Made by a program: the position numbers and the translations under genes. A DNA stretch of 64,000 nucleotides from Planctellipticum variicoloris (GTDB lineage Bacteria > Planctomycetota > Planctomycetia > Planctomycetales > Planctomycetaceae), in assembly GCF_030622045.1 (NCBI RefSeq), contig NZ_CP130886.1, positions 868,001-932,000 of the forward strand, read 5' to 3'. The notes beneath the pieces are model-generated. The model was not told where the DNA came from, ran no database searches, and saw nothing but the letters and a program-made list of their open reading frames with translations. Positions 55,644 through 64,000 of this stretch are shown here, piece after piece. Position 1 is the stretch's first letter, and the number at the start of each line of letters is the position of its first letter.

Positions 55644-57038
55644 ATGAAGATCACGTTTCTCGGCGCCGCGGGCGAAGTTACCGGCAGCCAGCATCTGCTG
55701 GAGACAGATAAGCTGCGTGTCCTGCTGGACTGCGGCATGTTCCAGGGGCACCGCGGCGAATCCCGCCGCAAGAATGAGACCTTCCGCTGCAATCCGCCTG
55801 CGCTCGACGGGATGATCCTGTCGCACGCCCACACCGACCATTGCGGCAATCTGCCGGGGCTCTTCAAGGCCGGCTATCGCGGGCCGGTGTTCTGCACGGC
55901 GGCGACCGCAGATGTCGCCGCCGTGATGCTCGAAGACAGCATTCACATTCAGCAGGAAGACGCCAAATACCTCGGTCGGCACCTCGGTCCCGACCATCCC
56001 CCGATCGAACCGTTGTATGAAGAAGAACATGTGCGGATGGCGCTGAAGCACATGGAGACGCTCGATTACGGCGAATGGCACGACCTCGCCCCGGACTTTC
56101 GGATCCGCTTCATGGACGCGGGGCACATTCTCGGCTCGGCGATCACCGAGATGGAGATTCGCGAGCGTGCCGTGTGGCGGCGAGTGGTGTTCACGGGGGA
56201 TCTGGGGCGACGCGGCGTGCCTCTGCTCCGCGATCCCCAGCGCGTGCCCGGCTGCGACGTGCTGATCACCGAATCCACCTACGGGAATCGGATGCATCCG
56301 CCTGCCGAGGATCTCAAACAGGAGCTCGTGCAGATCGTCGAGCGGACGGCGAAACGGGGCGGACGAGTCGTGATTCCCGCGTTCAGTCTGGGGCGGACGC
56401 AGACGCTGCTGTACTTTCTCAATCAACTCTCCAACGCCGGTCGGCTGCCGAAGATTCCGGTCTATGTCGACAGCCCGCTGTCGACGAAAATCACCAGCGT
56501 CTATCGGCGGCACATGAATGTTCTGGACGGGGAGCTGCAGCGAGTTCTGCAGCACGACAAGGATCCCTTTTCATTCCCCGGCGTGCGGTTCGTCGCGACC
56601 GGGCAGGAAAGCCAGTCGCTCAACCATATGAAGGAGCCGTTCGTCGTGATCGCCGCCAGCGGCATGTGCGAGAGCGGGCGAGTGGTCCATCACCTGAAGC
56701 ACGCGGCGGCGGACGACCGCAACACGCTGTTGATGATCGGATATCAGGCCGAGCATACGCTGGGCCGGCGGATTGTCGAAAAACGTCCTTTCCTGCGGAT
56801 CTTCGACCACGATGTTCCGCTGCGGGCGGAAGTGAAGGTGCTCAACGGGCTGTCGGCCCACGCGGACGCCCACGACTTCAAATGGTGGTTCGAGGGGCTT
56901 GCGGCCGACAGGGGTGTGGGGCAGGCGTTTATCGTTCACGGCGAAGCGGCCGGCGCACAGGGGGTTGCATCGCTGCTGGCCGACGTGTGCGACGAACCGC
57001 CGATCATTCCAGAGCTTTACAAGACGTACGAAGTCTGA
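55644..57038 (+). CDS. MBL-fold metallohydrolase with beta-CASP RNA-specificity domain (KEOPS-like/YsfJ-type nuclease)
   Basis: The 464-aa protein has the MBL metal motif [10 protein letters not shown], the [17 protein letters not shown] and FTGDLGR segments, and the beta-CASP and C-terminal motifs [46 protein letters not shown], and [13 protein letters not shown]. These define ribonuclease-type MBL/beta-CASP proteins, such as those in mRNA 3' processing. No RNase J-specific N-terminal features are obvious. The protein is cytoplasmic. ATG 55644 is well supported. It is divergent from uvrB and 149 bp upstream of folE. Confidence 0.93.
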   Translation: MKITFLGAAGEVTGSQHLLETDKLRVLLDCGMFQGHRGESRRKNETFRCNPPALDGMILSHAHTDHCGNLPGLFKAGYRGPVFCTAATADVAAVMLEDSIHIQQEDAKYLGRHLGPDHPPIEPLYEEEHVRMALKHMETLDYGEWHDLAPDFRIRFMDAGHILGSAITEMEIRERAVWRRVVFTGDLGRRGVPLLRDPQRVPGCDVLITESTYGNRMHPPAEDLKQELVQIVERTAKRGGRVVIPAFSLGRTQTLLYFLNQLSNAGRLPKIPVYVDSPLSTKITSVYRRHMNVLDGELQRVLQHDKDPFSFPGVRFVATGQESQSLNHMKEPFVVIAASGMCESGRVVHHLKHAAADDRNTLLMIGYQAEHTLGRRIVEKRPFLRIFDHDVPLRAEVKVLNGLSAHADAHDFKWWFEGLAADRGVGQAFIVHGEAAGAQGVASLLADVCDEPPIIPELYKTYEV

Positions 57039-57186
57039 ATGTTTGGGGCGCCGGTTCCGGATTCAACGCCGTCCCGGTTTGACCCGTTCCGGGGGCGCGC
57101 CTACGATACCCCGTCCCAGCGCCCGCCGCGTCTCCGCGCGCCGGTCGAAATCGTCGACTCTAATTGCCGGATCGGAAAGTCGAGCC

Positions 57187-57831
57187 ATGAGCCAGCATCA
57201 GTGTGTCAATTCGCCGGAATCTGATTGCGAGGCGGACGAAACGGCGGTAGAGCGACCGGCGACTCCCGTCGACCTGCCTCGAATTGAACGGGCTGTGCGG
57301 GAAATCCTGGCCGCGGTCGGCGAGGATCCGAATCGCGACGGGCTGCTGGAAACTCCCGCTCGCGTGGCGCGGATGTACGCCGAATTATTCGCCGGCCTGC
57401 ACCTAGATCCGAGCCGGCATCTCAAGCGGGTGTTCACCGAACAGTACGACGAACTGGTGCTGGTCCGGGATATTGCCTTCAACAGCATGTGCGAGCACCA
57501 CCTGCTCCCGTTTATCGGAGTCGCTCACGTCGGCTATCTGCCGCGGGGCCAGGTCGTCGGATTGAGCAAGCTCGCCCGCGTCGTCGATGAAGTGTCCCAT
57601 CGACCGCAAGTCCAGGAGCGGATGACGCACCAGATCGCCGATATGCTGCAGCGGGAACTGGATCCCAAGGGAGTGATTGTCGTGGTGGAGGCGGCGCACT
57701 CCTGCATGACGATTCGCGGCATCCGGAAGCCGGGCAGCCTGACTATCACCAGCGCCGTCCGCGGGCTGTTCAAGACGAATCAGTCCAGCCGGGCCGAAGT
57801 CATGTCGCTGATTCATAAACAGTCGAACTGA
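57187..57831 (+). CDS. folE: GTP cyclohydrolase I
   Basis: FolE converts GTP to dihydroneopterin triphosphate, the first step of folate and pterin biosynthesis. The 214-aa protein has [40 protein letters not shown], the zinc-ligand segments [20 protein letters not shown] and [20 protein letters not shown], and the late [20 protein letters not shown]. All expected Zn ligands (Cys, His, Cys) are present. ATG 57187 is preferred; the upstream frame into the previous gene is not conserved. It is convergent with manA, with 34 bp between stop codons. Confidence 0.98.
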   Translation: MSQHQCVNSPESDCEADETAVERPATPVDLPRIERAVREILAAVGEDPNRDGLLETPARVARMYAELFAGLHLDPSRHLKRVFTEQYDELVLVRDIAFNSMCEHHLLPFIGVAHVGYLPRGQVVGLSKLARVVDEVSHRPQVQERMTHQIADMLQRELDPKGVIVVVEAAHSCMTIRGIRKPGSLTITSAVRGLFKTNQSSRAEVMSLIHKQSN

Positions 57832-57865
57832 GCCGATCCGCTGTCGAGACTGGTCGTCGCGGGAC

Positions 57866-58891
57866 CTACCTGGTTGCGAGCGCTGCATAAGTCGATTCTG
57901 GATCGAACTCTCCGCACAATGCCGGCAGATAAGCATCCAGCAGCGTGAGCTGGTCGTGTGGCTCGACCGTCAGCGACGGGCAATCCGCCGGAATCAGCAT
58001 CGTCTTCCCGGCGGAAATCAGGCCTTCGTAGCCATCAGCCCAGACGGTCGCCGTTCCGCCCAGGCCAATCAGGCCGTGGCACGATCCGTTCGGCGAGATC
58101 GAGAACGGCCGCTCGGCGATGTACCGGTTCAGGACGAACTGCGCGCAGTTCACCAACTGCTCGTGACGGAAGGCTTCGTAGTCGTCGGAGATTGGAACTG
58201 GTACGACGGGGTTCACCGGCCCGCGTTGGAAATTGGTGACGATCAACGATTCCGCGACATGCATTTCGCGGGGTTTCCCGTCGCTCCCCAACCGGCCCCA
58301 GTCGTCGAGACGAAATGTAATGTCACTCGACTGCTGGACTTCCGCCAGTACGATCCCTTCGCCGATGGCGTGGACCGTTCCGGCTGGAATGAAAATGCAG
58401 TCGCCGGGCCGGACCTCGTAGCTGTGCAGGCAGTGTTCAATTCGGCCTTCCTGCAGAGCCGAGCCGAGCTGGAGTCGATCGACCCCGGCTCGCAACCCCG
58501 CATAGACTCTGGCCCCCGGATCGGCGGCAAGAATCACCCAGGCCTCGGTCTTGCCGAGCTGTCCGGGAAAGAAGAAGCTGGCTTGAACATCGTTGGGGTG
58601 GACCTGAAGCGAGAGTCGGTCAGCCGCGTCCAGGAATTTCACCAGCAGCGGAAACTGCGATAAGTTCTGTCGCCCCAGTAGATCCGCGCCGGCACGAGCC
58701 ACCAGGTCGCTTAGACGCGCTCCCGCGCATTCGCCAGCCGACACGACGCTCTGGTCGTCGCCGCAATCGGCGATCTCCCAGCTCTCGGCCCAATCGTTCC
58801 CGTCGCCGATGGCTTTGCCGAGCAGATCGCCCAGTCGGCGACCACCCCACCGGCGGCGTTTGAGCAGCGGTTCGAACGTCAATGGAAACAC
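57866..58891 (-). CDS. manA: mannose-6-phosphate isomerase, class I
   Basis: ManA interconverts fructose-6-phosphate and mannose-6-phosphate, feeding GDP-mannose synthesis. The 341-aa protein has the metal and active-site motifs DRLSLQVHPND (Gln, His), KTEAWVILAADPGA (Glu), EVRPGDCIFIPAGTVHAIGEGI (split as VRPGDCIFIPAG and TVHAIGEG), and WEIAD near the start, typical of class I. ATG 58891 is used. It is 41 bp downstream of manC on the same strand, so the two probably form one operon. No phosphomannomutase gene (manB) is present in the window. Confidence 0.96.
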   Translation of the reverse strand: MFPLTFEPLLKRRRWGGRRLGDLLGKAIGDGNDWAESWEIADCGDDQSVVSAGECAGARLSDLVARAGADLLGRQNLSQFPLLVKFLDAADRLSLQVHPNDVQASFFFPGQLGKTEAWVILAADPGARVYAGLRAGVDRLQLGSALQEGRIEHCLHSYEVRPGDCIFIPAGTVHAIGEGIVLAEVQQSSDITFRLDDWGRLGSDGKPREMHVAESLIVTNFQRGPVNPVVPVPISDDYEAFRHEQLVNCAQFVLNRYIAERPFSISPNGSCHGLIGLGGTATVWADGYEGLISAGKTMLIPADCPSLTVEPHDQLTLLDAYLPALCGEFDPESTYAALATR

Positions 58892-58932
58892 ACCGTCGCC
58901 TCGGCAAGAGAAGATTCGCTCATCTCAAGCTA

Positions 58933-60000
58933 CTACAGCAGGTTTCCCCGACCTTCCTGTTCGAGTTGACTGACCAGTTTTCGGAGGCCGTCCTCGTCGG
59001 ATTTGCGTGCTACGAGGGTCGCGTCGGAGGTATGGACAATGACGAGGTCTTCAACGCCGATCGTTGCAACCAGGTGATCCGGCGTCGTCCGCACGATGCA
59101 ATCCTTGGTCGACACTCCCGACCAGGGGCCGTCGATCGTGTTGCCGGCGTCATCCGCACCGCGAAGTCGGGCGACCGCCAGCCAGCTCCCGACGTCATCC
59201 CAGCCAAACGGCGCTTCAAGGACGAAGACATGCCGGGCGCGCTCCAAGACGGCGTAGTCGATCGAAATTGACTTCAGCGTCGGAAAGACTTGTTCGACGG
59301 CCGCCGACCAGTCTGCTGCGTCAGTCAATTGCTGCAGTCCGGCGCTCAGCTCCGGTTCGTACTCGGCCAGCGCCTGCAGAATCCGAGCCGCCCTCCAGAC
59401 AAAAATTCCGCAATTCCAGTAGAACCGTCCGCTGGCCAGGTATTCCGCCGCGGTGGGAGCATCCGGCTTCTCGCGGAATCGCGCCACTTCGTAAATTGCG
59501 TCGGCACGGTCCGCCAGAGGTTGCCCCCGCTCGATATAGCCGAATCCCGTGGCCGGGTACGTCGGTCGCACTCCGAACAGGATCAGCCCTTCCGGATGTT
59601 GAACCAGCACGGAGGCCGCTCGTTGACAGGCGGCCTGAAAGATTTCGTCCGGCTGAATCACGTGGTCCGCCGGCAGGACCAGCATCTCCGCTTCGGGATC
59701 GGCCTGCAGCAGCCGGATCGCCGCCATTCCCACGCACGGGGCCGTGTTCCGACCGCATGGCTCGACCAGAAAATTTCCCGGCGGCACTTGAGGAAGCTGT
59801 TCCCGCGTCGCCTCGATCTGGCGGGCGTTCGTCACGACCCAGATCCGTTCGGGGGGAATCCACGGCTGGCAGCGGGCCGCCGTCTGTTGAATTAGGGACT
59901 CCGAACCCGCCAATGGCAAAAGCTGCTTCGGGCGTTGTTTTCGGCTTTGGGGCCAGAACCGCGTTCCCGACCCGCCCGCCATAATCACTGCATGCAGCAT
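58933..60000 (-). CDS. manC: mannose-1-phosphate guanylyltransferase
   Basis: This enzyme makes GDP-mannose from GTP and mannose-1-phosphate. The 355-aa protein has AVIMAGGSGTRFWPQSRKQR and PKQLLPLAGSESLIQ (nucleotide-binding pyrophosphorylase motif), LVLPADHVIQ, TGFGYIERGQ, RFREKPDAPTAAEYLASGRF, WNCGIFVWRA and FGWDDVGSWLAV. It lacks the C-terminal isomerase domain of bifunctional ManC, consistent with the separate manA next to it. ATG 60000 is chosen as the family start; a longer frame to 60135 is not conserved. It is the first gene of the manC-manA pair and divergent from prs. Confidence 0.95.
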   Translation of the reverse strand: MLHAVIMAGGSGTRFWPQSRKQRPKQLLPLAGSESLIQQTAARCQPWIPPERIWVVTNARQIEATREQLPQVPPGNFLVEPCGRNTAPCVGMAAIRLLQADPEAEMLVLPADHVIQPDEIFQAACQRAASVLVQHPEGLILFGVRPTYPATGFGYIERGQPLADRADAIYEVARFREKPDAPTAAEYLASGRFYWNCGIFVWRAARILQALAEYEPELSAGLQQLTDAADWSAAVEQVFPTLKSISIDYAVLERARHVFVLEAPFGWDDVGSWLAVARLRGADDAGNTIDGPWSGVSTKDCIVRTTPDHLVATIGVEDLVIVHTSDATLVARKSDEDGLRKLVSQLEQEGRGNLL

Positions 60001-60362
60001 CGTGCCAGTCTCCCGAATGTTTTCACCCTCGACCGGTACAGTTAGCCGGGCGGAGAACCTCCGGGAAGGCAATTTGGCGTCGAAATCCGGAAATTCACTC
60101 AGGTTGCGTCCCGACCGGATCGCCTGAGCGGACACTGCCGCTCAGGAACGTGACTTTCGGAAATGGCTGACATGCCGATTCTGCCGAAAAACCGGGTTCT
60201 CTTGCTCACAGAACGGCTGCCGGGCGATGGCCGCTTGATCGCCCGCGCTTGACAAGGTGCGCACGGCGGCGGTGAAATGCCTCCGCCGCGGCGGGAAGGA
60301 ACTCGACTGTCCGGCTCTCCGACACCTGCCGACCGCCCCTCCTGCCCGGACATTTCTTCGCC
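60001..60362. other. divergent intergenic region between manC and prs, no supported gene
   Basis: About 360 bp separate the manC and prs starts. It must contain both promoters. I see no convincing gene on either strand, and no strong hairpin or binding-site palindrome. The sequence around 60290-60360 is G/C-rich and leads to the prs start without a clear Shine-Dalgarno. Confidence 0.45.
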
Positions 60363-61316
60363 ATGCCGATGTACGACGAGCTCTGCCTTCTCAGCGGCCG
60401 GGCAAACCCTCAGCTAGCGACGGAAATCGCGTCCTACCTTGGAATTACGCTCGGCGCAGTCGACCTGTCGGACTTTCCGGACGGCGAAATCTCGTGCCGG
60501 CTCGATCAGAACGTCCGCGGACGGGACGTCTTTCTCATCCAGCCGACCGGTCCCTCCGTCAACAACAACCTGATGGAACTGCTGATTCTCATTGACACGT
60601 GCCGACGCGCCAGCGCCGCACGCATTACGACGGTGATTCCCTACTTTGGTTACGCCCGCCAGGACCGCAAGGACATGGGGCGGGTGCCCATTACCGCCAA
60701 ACTGGTGGCCAACCTGATCACCAAGGCGGGGGCCGACCGGGTGCTGGCGATGGATCTGCACGCGGCCCAGATTCAGGGGTTCTTCGACTGCCCGGTCGAC
60801 CACCTGTACGCCTCGCCGATCATCGACGACTACTTCCGCTCGCTGAATCTTTCCAAAGATCAGCTCGTCGTCGTCAGCCCGGACGAAGGGAGCATCAAGC
60901 GTTCGCTGCAGCACCTCGATCACCTGGGCGGAAGCCTGGCGATCGTCGACAAACGCCGGGCGAACGCGCTGGAAACCCGCCAGGAGAACCTCATCGGCGG
61001 ACCGATCGAAGGCAAAGTGGCGGTCATTTTCGACGACATGATCACGACCGCCGGCTCGATGGTCGGCGCCGTGAACGTCGTCCGAAACTATGGAGCGTCC
61101 AAGATTTATGTCGGCGCCACGCATGCCGTGCTGTGTGGGAACGCCCCGGCCCGGCTTCGCGAAGCCGGCATCGAAGAAATCGTCGTCACCAACAGCCTGC
61201 CGCTCAGCCCGGCTCAGCAATTGCCCAACATCCGGCAGGTCTCTGTCGCTCCGCTGCTCGGTGAAGCGATCCGCCGGATCCACCGCAACGAATCGGTCAG
61301 CTACTTGTTCGACTGA
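60363..61316 (+). CDS. prs: ribose-phosphate pyrophosphokinase
   Basis: Prs makes PRPP from ribose-5-phosphate and ATP, the precursor of nucleotides, His and Trp. The 317-aa protein has the family motifs FPDGEISCRLDQNVRGRDVF, FLIQPTGPSVNNNLMELLIL, TTVIPYFGYARQDRKDMGR (catalytic flexible-loop region), MDLHAAQIQGFFDCPVDHLY, VVSPDEGS (PRPP-synthase signature area), and VAVIFDDMITTAGSM (PRPP loop). The length matches the family. Its last 16 nt overlap the convergent cysteine hydrolase gene. Confidence 0.97.
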   Translation: MPMYDELCLLSGRANPQLATEIASYLGITLGAVDLSDFPDGEISCRLDQNVRGRDVFLIQPTGPSVNNNLMELLILIDTCRRASAARITTVIPYFGYARQDRKDMGRVPITAKLVANLITKAGADRVLAMDLHAAQIQGFFDCPVDHLYASPIIDDYFRSLNLSKDQLVVVSPDEGSIKRSLQHLDHLGGSLAIVDKRRANALETRQENLIGGPIEGKVAVIFDDMITTAGSMVGAVNVVRNYGASKIYVGATHAVLCGNAPARLREAGIEEIVVTNSLPLSPAQQLPNIRQVSVAPLLGEAIRRIHRNESVSYLFD

Positions 61317-62230
61317 CCGGCAGGCGCGGGTTTGAGCGAGTCGGCCGAGCCCGCAATGACCTGCCTCAGGTCTTCGCTGGAGATCGACGGGCACCAGTAG
61401 CGCTCGATGTGCTCAATGACCATTTCGGTGCCGCGGGCATGGCTGACGAACGGCGGCTGCCGGGGATCGTACATCGCGTCGGTCAGATCGCGCGCCAGGA
61501 CTACGTTGAGCTTCAGCCGCGTCAGTTGGCGAATCCCGAAGGGCCGGCCCAGCACACACATGTTGGTGTGCACGCCCATCATCACGATGTTCTTGATTCC
61601 ATGCGTCGCGCAGAAACTGTAGATCTCGTCGCCCGAGTCGCTGATGCCGTCGAACCCGATGATATCCAACCCGGCGTGCTGCCGGCTGAAAACCCGTACG
61701 GCGGCGCCGACGACCGGGTCGTCGCAGGGGGACTTGGAGACATCGACCGGCAGTTCCGGCTCAATCCCCTCGTCGCGGTGACACCAGCCTTGCAGCGGAA
61801 AGGGCGGCTCGACTTTCGGCGTCAGCTTCATGCGATTGCGATACGGCGTTCCCTCGTAAAAATCGAGGGTGCCGCTCGGCGAATGAATGATCATCGCCCC
61901 GTGGTTGCGGGCGGCCGTCAGTACCGCATTCATCCTCGGGACCATCTCGCCCACGCGCTGCGCCGACAGCTTGCAATAGTGGTCGTTCCACATGTCGCAG
62001 ATCACGAGAACCGTCTCAGACGCTTTCCATTCCTGCGGCGTCTCGACGCGTTCAATCCGCCCGCTGCCCGGCGGCTCTTCGACGCGGCGACGCGTCTGGA
62101 CCAGGAATTTTCCCGGGACGACCGGCCGTACCGCAGGGGCGTCCTGCGCCTGCAGCCGAGCTGGCGACTCCAGTTGAGACGCCAGTCCGCTGGAAACAGT
62201 CAGCGCAAGGCAGAGCATCCGACGCAGCAT
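61301..62230 (-). CDS. exported isochorismatase-like cysteine hydrolase
   Basis: The 309-aa protein has a signal peptide (residues about 1-28, MLRRMLCLALTVSSGLAS). It carries the isochorismatase-like motifs VLVICDMWNDHYCK (first Asp), GAMIIHSPSGTLDFYEGT, a Lys-containing later segment, and the nucleophile Cys region NIVMMGVHTNMCVLGRPFGI. Members of the family hydrolyse nicotinamide, isochorismate or other amides. An exported version in planctomycetes is common and its substrate unknown. ATG 62230 is preferred because GAGGA lies about 9 nt upstream. The gene is close behind the propeller-cytochrome gene on the same strand (31 bp). Confidence 0.9.
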   Translation of the reverse strand: MLRRMLCLALTVSSGLASQLESPARLQAQDAPAVRPVVPGKFLVQTRRRVEEPPGSGRIERVETPQEWKASETVLVICDMWNDHYCKLSAQRVGEMVPRMNAVLTAARNHGAMIIHSPSGTLDFYEGTPYRNRMKLTPKVEPPFPLQGWCHRDEGIEPELPVDVSKSPCDDPVVGAAVRVFSRQHAGLDIIGFDGISDSGDEIYSFCATHGIKNIVMMGVHTNMCVLGRPFGIRQLTRLKLNVVLARDLTDAMYDPRQPPFVSHARGTEMVIEHIERYWCPSISSEDLRQVIAGSADSLKPAPAGQSNK

Positions 62231-62261
62231 TCGGGAAATCCTCGTTCGTGGAACAATGCTG

Positions 62262-64000
62262 TTACAGCGACCGCAGATAGGACAGCAGGTCGGCCAGTTC
62301 CTGTTCCGAGAGAGCTTCACCCGCGATGTCCTCCGGGCGGTGATGTTCGCTCAGCACTTCTTCGAGCGACTTCGCCCGTCCGTCGTGCAGGAATCGTCGA
62401 CGAGTATAGAGCCCGCGCAACGTCGGCGGATTGAACTCGCGCATCCGGTCCCGCGGCTCCGCCAGCCCCACCGTATAGACCTTGTCGCTGGTCAGGTGGT
62501 CGCCGGCGTGGCAGTCTGCACAGCCCCCCTTCCCTTCAAAAACCGCCAGACCACGACGGGCGGACTCCGTCAGGTCTCCGGCGGACGTCCGATGGGGATT
62601 CGGGGCGGGTTCGAGCGTCTCCAGATAGGCCAGCAGCGCGGCCGTGTCGGCGGCCGTAATTTCTTTCTGGGTGCTCATCGATTCCTTCAGCGAACGGCGC
62701 ATGGCGTCCGACAAGTCCGTCTGCCAGCCGTGCCATGTCCACGGACCGGTCGCAGTCACCGCGCGCAGGGTCGGAGTCAGCTTGGGAGCACCGTATCCAC
62801 CGTCGTTCCTGGTGTCGAACTTCTGCTGTGACGTGTGTCCCTCGGTGTGGCAAGTGTGACAGCTATACCAGCTATTGTGCGAGCGGTCCGCATCGTAGAA
62901 GAGCTGTTCGCCGCGCCGCGCCAGGCTGAGTTCCGCCGGTCCGCCGAGCGGAATTTCGCGGACGACTTTCCGGCCGGCGAGATCCACGACCTGTAGCGAG
63001 TTTTTCAGGGCGTTTGCCACGACGACGGTCGATGTTCCCGAGAACTGCAGCCCCAGCGGACGACCGCCGAGCGGGATGCGACCGAACGCCTGCCGGTTCC
63101 GTTCGAGTTCCCGCGGCAGGAAGTCTCCGGGATCGCCCCCCGGCCACGGAATGGCGTCGAGCTGCAACATCAGCAGTTCGTGGCTGCCGCCGCAGGAAAC
63201 GGCGACCCACTTGCCGTCGGGCGACAGCACCGCGGCATGGGCATCTCCAACCGCCGCCGCATGGACGTCGAGGCCCATCTGCTTCTGATCGCCAACTTCG
63301 CCGTCCGGCATAGGAAACTTCGTCAATCGGTTATCGATGACCCAGCCGATTTCAATATTTCGCGTCGTGACCGGAAATCCGCGATTCACCGCGTGCGGCA
63401 GGAGCAACAGCGAATTGTCCGGCGTCACCACCGGCGTCCCCAAGTTAAAGGCGACATCGAAGACTTTGCGCCGGCTGATCAGTTCGCCCGACTGCGTATC
63501 ATGGACCAGAATCTCCGCCGGGGAATTGCAGCAGCTCGCCAGCCAGCGACCATTGGGCGAAATCGCCAGCGTCCGCGGCACTCCGCCGGTCTCCCAGGTG
63601 GCTTCGACCAGACCGGTTGCGGGATTCACGACGGCAATCTGGTCGCTTGTCGAAAGCGTCACGAACAGCCTGAGAGCCTGGCCGTCAGCGCGATGGACGA
63701 CCATGCCGCGCGGCTCATCGCCAATGGCGACGACTCGTTCGAGTGTCAGTACTTCCTCGGTCCGTCGTACGAAAGCCAGCGAGTCGGCATCTTTCAGGCT
63801 CACGGCGGCAAGACCAGAGTTAATCCAGACGACGTCCGCAGGACCGGCGCCGACCGTCAGTTCCTGCAGCAGCTTTCCCTGGCTGACATCGACCAGCGAG
63901 ACCGACCCCGATGTGCTGTTGGCGCTGAGCGCCAGCCGCCCGTCGTCGGTCAGCGCCACTGCGACCGGCGACCGATGAGGTTGGTCGGCGGACGCATTGG
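62262..64000 (-). CDS. beta-propeller/di-heme cytochrome c fusion protein, 5' end beyond window
   Basis: The visible 579 codons run off the right edge (the first complete codons read NASADQPHRSPVAVALTDDG), so the start is missing. The N-terminal half is a YVTN-type propeller: SGSVSLVDVSQGKLLQELTV, GGVPRTLAISPNGRWLASCC, ALKNSLQVVDLAGRKVVREI. The C-terminal half has two heme-binding motifs, SWYSCHTCHTEGH and GGCADCHAGDH, with surrounding sequences like di-heme cytochrome c peroxidase (MauG-type) domains (PTLRAVTATGPWTWHGWQTD, NPPTLRGLYTRRRFLHDGRA). It is probably extracytoplasmic and may act in electron transfer or oxidation. The next gene downstream on this strand is the cysteine hydrolase. 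Confidence 0.9.
   Translation of the reverse strand, partial: NASADQPHRSPVAVALTDDGRLALSANSTSGSVSLVDVSQGKLLQELTVGAGPADVVWINSGLAAVSLKDADSLAFVRRTEEVLTLERVVAIGDEPRGMVVHRADGQALRLFVTLSTSDQIAVVNPATGLVEATWETGGVPRTLAISPNGRWLASCCNSPAEILVHDTQSGELISRRKVFDVAFNLGTPVVTPDNSLLLLPHAVNRGFPVTTRNIEIGWVIDNRLTKFPMPDGEVGDQKQMGLDVHAAAVGDAHAAVLSPDGKWVAVSCGGSHELLMLQLDAIPWPGGDPGDFLPRELERNRQAFGRIPLGGRPLGLQFSGTSTVVVANALKNSLQVVDLAGRKVVREIPLGGPAELSLARRGEQLFYDADRSHNSWYSCHTCHTEGHTSQQKFDTRNDGGYGAPKLTPTLRAVTATGPWTWHGWQTDLSDAMRRSLKESMSTQKEITAADTAALLAYLETLEPAPNPHRTSAGDLTESARRGLAVFEGKGGCADCHAGDHLTSDKVYTVGLAEPRDRMREFNPPTLRGLYTRRRFLHDGRAKSLEEVLSEHHRPEDIAGEALSEQELADLLSYLRSL

Overview
The window looks like a chromosomal segment of a high-GC planctomycete, probably of the order Planctomycetales. 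The main evidence is a set of families that expanded in that phylum: a DUF1559 pseudopilin-like protein with the H-X9-DG signature, a DUF1501 protein, a DUF1080 (3-keto-disaccharide hydrolase type) protein, a sulfatase, a beta-propeller/cytochrome c fusion, and several small lipoproteins with planctomycete-style signal peptides. Most genes are single or in short operons, and strand changes often. There is no prophage, complete insertion sequence, CRISPR array or rRNA operon.

Layout. 1-4.0 kb (minus strand): a putative surface/metal-uptake operon with a cysteine-motif lipoprotein, a DUF1559 pseudopilin, a second lipoprotein, a siderophore/iron-type binding protein and a FecCD permease that runs off the left edge. 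4.3-9.6 kb: csaA, then a CusB/CusA-type heavy-metal RND adaptor and pump. 9.6-14.3 kb: arginine decarboxylase speA, then small membrane or unknown proteins, a DUF4240 protein and a vanZ-like gene broken by an in-frame TAG. 14.3-18 kb: a DegP/HtrA protease, DUF1501 and csrA. 18.3-21.3 kb: an unknown protein, a phosphodiesterase-family protein and an alpha/beta hydrolase. 21.3-25.6 kb: a good sigma-54 promoter match, a two-hairpin leader, clpC, and a repeat-rich gap of about 970 bp containing five consecutive stem-loops. 25.6-30.4 kb: rplM-rpsI, mgtE, an ATL (alkyltransferase-like)/endonuclease V fusion and an LPG-synthase-type membrane protein. 30.4-41.7 kb: EVE protein, small CxxCH protein, sulfatase, folD, a transposase-like fragment, a secreted helical protein, an acetyltransferase, a PQQ-type beta-propeller, an ABC exporter with an unusually long ectodomain loop, and a zinc-ribbon membrane protein. 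41.8 kb: tRNA-His. 42-53.3 kb: DUF1080, a diguanylate cyclase, a GT2 glycosyltransferase, DUF493, SRPBCC, TPR, DUF420, acetyltransferase, a DUF5009/HGSNAT-type membrane protein, a voltage-sensor-like membrane protein and a BlaI-type repressor. 53.4-64 kb: uvrB, an MBL/beta-CASP nuclease, folE, manA-manC (GDP-mannose supply), prs, a cysteine hydrolase and a large propeller/cytochrome protein cut by the right edge.

Functional themes. The recognised genes cover metal handling (iron import, heavy-metal efflux, Mg import), protein quality control (ClpC, HtrA, CsaA), nucleic-acid repair (UvrB, ATL-EndoV), one-carbon, pterin and nucleotide precursors (FolD, FolE, Prs), GDP-mannose, and regulation (CsrA, GGDEF, BlaI, and a sigma-54 site). 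The items I find most worth following are the ATL-endonuclease V fusion, the iron-importer/pseudopilin operon, the sigma-54 site and structured leader before clpC, the stem-loop array before rplM, and the voltage-sensor-like protein without a visible pore.

All calls come from reading the sequence and translations by eye. No database search was run, so family names are recognition from motifs and general similarity.
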